From: Nostoc sp. PCC 7524
GTDB taxonomy: Bacteria; Cyanobacteriota; Cyanobacteriia; Cyanobacteriales; Nostocaceae
Length of the DNA stretch: 64,000 bases
Assembly (NCBI RefSeq): GCF_000316645.1
Contig: NC_019684.1
Span: forward strand, 310,001-374,000
Reading direction: 5' to 3'
Translations under genes and position numbers: made by a program
Part shown: positions 61,676 to 64,000 of the stretch, one piece after another
Numbering within the stretch: the first letter of the stretch is position 1
How the letters are laid out: each line of letters opens with the position of its first letter
Notes under the pieces: generated by a model
Database searches by the model: none
The model's input: only the letters and a program-made list of their open reading frames with translations
Told to the model about the DNA's origin: nothing

Positions 61676-61783
61676 CTAAATTTTGAACTGAGTTCTCATC
61701 GTTGGAATTTGAGCTATTGGAAATTATGAATTCTATGGGGGTGGACTATTTACACCCTCTATCCTCCTTATAAAACAACAGCC

Positions 61784-62275
61784 ATGACACCTATACGTTT
61801 CAGCCATCAGGGATCTGCCCCTAATGGTCACAGATACTTATATATACTGCTAGCGTTACTGAATGGTGCGGTATTGCCGATTCAAACTAATCTCAATGCC
61901 CAATTAGCGCGATCGCTCAATTCTGTACCGGTAGCTGCCAATATTTCCTACCTTGTCGGCTCAATTGCTTTGATTAGTTTATTATGCACAGGTCGGTTTG
62001 GTCATCCAGATTGGTCTGCTTTAGCCAAAGCCCCCCGATGGAGTTTGATGGGTGGTTTATTTGGAGCATGGTATATTGCCTCCAGTGCTTACTTCACCTC
62101 GATTTTGGGAACTACCTTAACTCAGGGGTTAGTGATATGTGGACAAGCGATCGCTGGCATGGTAACTGACCATTTTGGCTGGTTAGGAGTTAACCGCCGT
62201 CGTCTAACAGCTAATCGCCACCTTACCGTTGGACTATTGATCGTGGCAATTTTTTTGCTTTCGCTACCCACCTAA
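61784..62275 (+). CDS. DMT/YdcZ-family half transporter, subunit 1
   Basis: A 163-residue membrane protein of the DUF606 (YdcZ) branch of the drug/metabolite transporters. About five helices are seen, with the opening motif NGAVLPIQTNLNAQLARSL and GALFGAWYIASSAYFTSIL-like second motif (written here LMGGLFGAWYIAS). Half-size members act as pairs of two adjacent genes; the second starts 18 bases downstream. It is likely controlled by the divergent MarR protein. Substrate unknown. Confidence 0.88.
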   Translation: MTPIRFSHQGSAPNGHRYLYILLALLNGAVLPIQTNLNAQLARSLNSVPVAANISYLVGSIALISLLCTGRFGHPDWSALAKAPRWSLMGGLFGAWYIASSAYFTSILGTTLTQGLVICGQAIAGMVTDHFGWLGVNRRRLTANRHLTVGLLIVAIFLLSLPT

Positions 62276-62293
62276 TACTTTTCAATATCATCT

Positions 62294-62767
62294 ATGGATA
62301 TCCTCTTAGCACTGCTTGGCGCTGGCTCGGCTGGTGGTTTCTCAACAATTGGTGCAGCCACTAATGCCCAATTAAAGACTATACTCCACTCCCCAATAGC
62401 AGCAGCAACAATTAATTTTCTGGTTGGGTTTAGTATCCTCACCTTGCTGCTAACACTTGGCATTCTCAAACCCTACAAACTTGACTTGCTTTCTGTTACT
62501 CCTTGGTGGGCATTTTTAGGCGGCTTGTTAGGTGCAATCTTCGTGACCTTAAGTACATTAATAATTCCTAAATTGGGTTTAACCACAACTACTTTAGTTG
62601 TTGTATTTAGCCAGATGTTGATGTCATTGATCATTGATCAATTGGGATGGTTTGGTGCTATTAAATATCCCATCACCATACCCAAAGCATTAGGAATTGC
62701 CACATTAATAGTAGCGATCATCATTACTCAATTGGATAGAAATTATTCTGATCAAAATTTTAGGTAA
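62294..62767 (+). CDS. DMT/YdcZ-family half transporter, subunit 2
   Basis: A 157-residue membrane protein homologous to the preceding one: GFSTIGAATNAQLKTIL parallels its N-terminal motif, and WWAFLGGLLGAIFVTLSTLI parallels the second. The C-terminal helices include VFSQMLMSLIIDQLGWFG. The two half proteins probably insert with opposite orientation to form one transporter. It is co-transcribed with subunit 1. A STRR-like CTACTCCCTATTCCCC run follows at 62816-62835, overlapping the next gene's 3' end. Confidence 0.88.
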   Translation: MDILLALLGAGSAGGFSTIGAATNAQLKTILHSPIAAATINFLVGFSILTLLLTLGILKPYKLDLLSVTPWWAFLGGLLGAIFVTLSTLIIPKLGLTTTTLVVVFSQMLMSLIIDQLGWFGAIKYPITIPKALGIATLIVAIIITQLDRNYSDQNFR

Positions 62768-62816
62768 AGTTTGCATGGAATTGAGAAAATCATCTGGCAT
62801 GAATATTCACCACTTC

Positions 62817-64000
62817 CTACTCCCTATTCCCCATTACCTTTTGAGATGGTATCCAGATGGTAAAAATTGAACCAATACCTACTGTGGATTCTACTTCAAT
62901 TCGACCTCGGTGCAGTTCTACCAATTGTTTAGTTAATGCTAAACCCAATCCTGTTCCTTCGTAGCGGCGGCGATAGGGTGTATCGAGTTGCTGAAATTTC
63001 TCAAACAGTAATGGTAATTGATTTTCCGGGATGCCAATCCCAGTATCTTCAACTTGGAAGATAGCTGTATCATCTTCCACCCACAAACGCAACGTGACAC
63101 TGCCGCCTTCGGGGGTAAATTTAATGGCATTAGTTAAAAGATTCCAGAGAATTTGTTGTATCCGTGTGGTATCAGCCGTGAAGCGATCGCGTCTAGGATC
63201 AATTTGTAAATCCAACTTCAGGCTAACTTGTTCACTATGAGCTTTATCGAGCAGTGATTCTATCGTATTTTCTGCAATGTTGGCCAAGGAAAATTCTGTA
63301 ATATTTAAAACTGCTTTACCCGCCTCAATTTGTGACAAATCGAGGATGTCATTAATCATTTCTAATAAATGTTCGCCGCTATCGTGGATTGTTTGTAAAT
63401 AATCCCGTTGCCGTTGACTTAATTCACCCAAAGGCCAACGTAACAAAGTAGCCGACATCCCAATCACGTAAGTTAAAGGCGTGAGTAATTCGTGGCTAAT
63501 GGTAGCTAAAAATTCACTCCGGATGCGGCTAGCAGCTTCCGCCGCCACTAAAGCATCATGTAAAGCCATTGTCCGTTCAATGACTCGTTGTTCCAGAGTT
63601 TGCTTTTCTTGGGTGAGCGATCGCATTAATTCTGATTGATGAATTGCGATCGCTAATTGTTCAGCAATAGAAGTCAGTAAGCTTTTTTCACTTTCTTGCC
63701 ACTGACGCGGACTATAACATTGATGAGCAATTAGCAACCCCCATAATTTATCTTCAAACATAATGGGTGCTGCTAATTTAGCTTTGATTTGACTTTCTCT
63801 TAAAAAATTCAATAAACACTCTTCTAGAGCGTAAGTTTTTTCTACATCATCAACAACTAAAGTAAAACCTTGACGATATTTCTCCCAACATGGAGAATTT
63901 CTCACAAAACAAGCTTTTTCTTGGTAATGTAGTACAGACTTAATGGTATCTGTAGCACGAGCTTCATAGACTATACAACCCCCATGAATTTGGCTCTCTG
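62817..64000 (-). CDS. GAF-domain sensor histidine kinase (runs off right edge)
   Basis: At least 394 residues; the frame stays open to the window edge upstream of a GTG at 63905, reading GGCIVYEARATDTIKSVL, so the true N-terminus lies outside. The visible part begins in a GAF domain (WGLLIAHQCYSPRQW) of phytochrome-like type. A coiled coil follows, then HisKA with the phospho-acceptor in ATISHELLTPLTYV and an HATPase domain: N-box NLLTNAIKFTPEGG, G1 VEDTGIGIP, F-box FEKFQQ, G2 GTGLGLAL. The C-terminus is normal. No receiver domain or partner regulator is in view. Confidence 0.93.
   Translation of the reverse strand, partial: ESQIHGGCIVYEARATDTIKSVLHYQEKACFVRNSPCWEKYRQGFTLVVDDVEKTYALEECLLNFLRESQIKAKLAAPIMFEDKLWGLLIAHQCYSPRQWQESEKSLLTSIAEQLAIAIHQSELMRSLTQEKQTLEQRVIERTMALHDALVAAEAASRIRSEFLATISHELLTPLTYVIGMSATLLRWPLGELSQRQRDYLQTIHDSGEHLLEMINDILDLSQIEAGKAVLNITEFSLANIAENTIESLLDKAHSEQVSLKLDLQIDPRRDRFTADTTRIQQILWNLLTNAIKFTPEGGSVTLRLWVEDDTAIFQVEDTGIGIPENQLPLLFEKFQQLDTPYRRRYEGTGLGLALTKQLVELHRGRIEVESTVGIGSIFTIWIPSQKVMGNRE

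Overview
The window looks like chromosome from a filamentous, heterocyst-forming cyanobacterium of the Nostoc/Anabaena group. Three things in the sequence point there: a canonical psaC (photosystem I iron-sulfur subunit), very frequent GCGATCGC (HIP1) palindromes, and heptanucleotide tandem repeats (STRR type). The gene content agrees: a DevBCA-type exporter, a heterocyst-glycolipid/PUFA-type polyketide synthase, a PAP/fibrillin protein and a carotenoid oxygenase. Species cannot be fixed from sequence reading alone.

Region 1 (1-23707) is the most unusual part. Two divergent gene sets share a 1.2 kb intergenic region that holds a perfect NtcA-type GTA-N8-TAC site. Leftward run a DevB-like membrane-fusion protein, DevC-like permease, DevA-like ATPase, an atypical SDR/epimerase and the start of a long-chain-alcohol-oxidase-like GMC flavoprotein that leaves the window. 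Rightward run a small helical protein, a KS-AT-ACP-ACP synthase ending in half a ketoreductase, a KR-DH protein carrying the other half, a KS-like (Cys to Gln, chain-length-factor type) plus AT protein, a PfaD-type enoyl reductase, a condensation-fold acyltransferase, a free ACP and an unrecognised protein with a TubC-type docking domain. My inference is an iterative lipid or polyketide pathway with its own exporter, parallel to but distinct from the heterocyst glycolipid (hgl/hgdABC) system. The ketoreductase is divided by a short repeat whose only in-frame stop is one TGA.

Region 2 (23773-34315): a GlcD-type FAD oxidase, an NMT1/taurine-type ABC importer (permease, ATPase, Tat/lipoprotein binding protein), a TPR protein, D-alanine-D-alanine ligase, small conserved proteins and miaB. 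Blocks of heptamer repeats lie on both sides of ddl.

Region 3 (34635-54547): a PEP-CTERM protein, carotenoid oxygenase, an alkaline-phosphatase-fold protein lacking the usual metal-binding histidines, a sugar-nucleotide epimerase convergent with a GT4 glycosyltransferase, a PAP/fibrillin protein, a DUF1537 kinase, the minCDE operon, fmt, psaC and glmS.

Region 4 (54548-59123) is an AT-rich accessory patch: a two-gene cassette of a GHKL (Hsp90/MORC-like) ATPase and a methyltransferase-like Rossmann protein, followed by two PIN-type toxin-antitoxin modules. This is a candidate defence island.

Region 5 (59173-64000): a Tat-exported metallophosphatase, a proline-rich membrane protein, a MarR regulator divergent from two half-size DMT/YdcZ proteins with CTTGATATCAAG-type operators between them, and a GAF-histidine kinase that runs off the right edge. 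No tRNA, rRNA, intact IS element or CRISPR array was seen.
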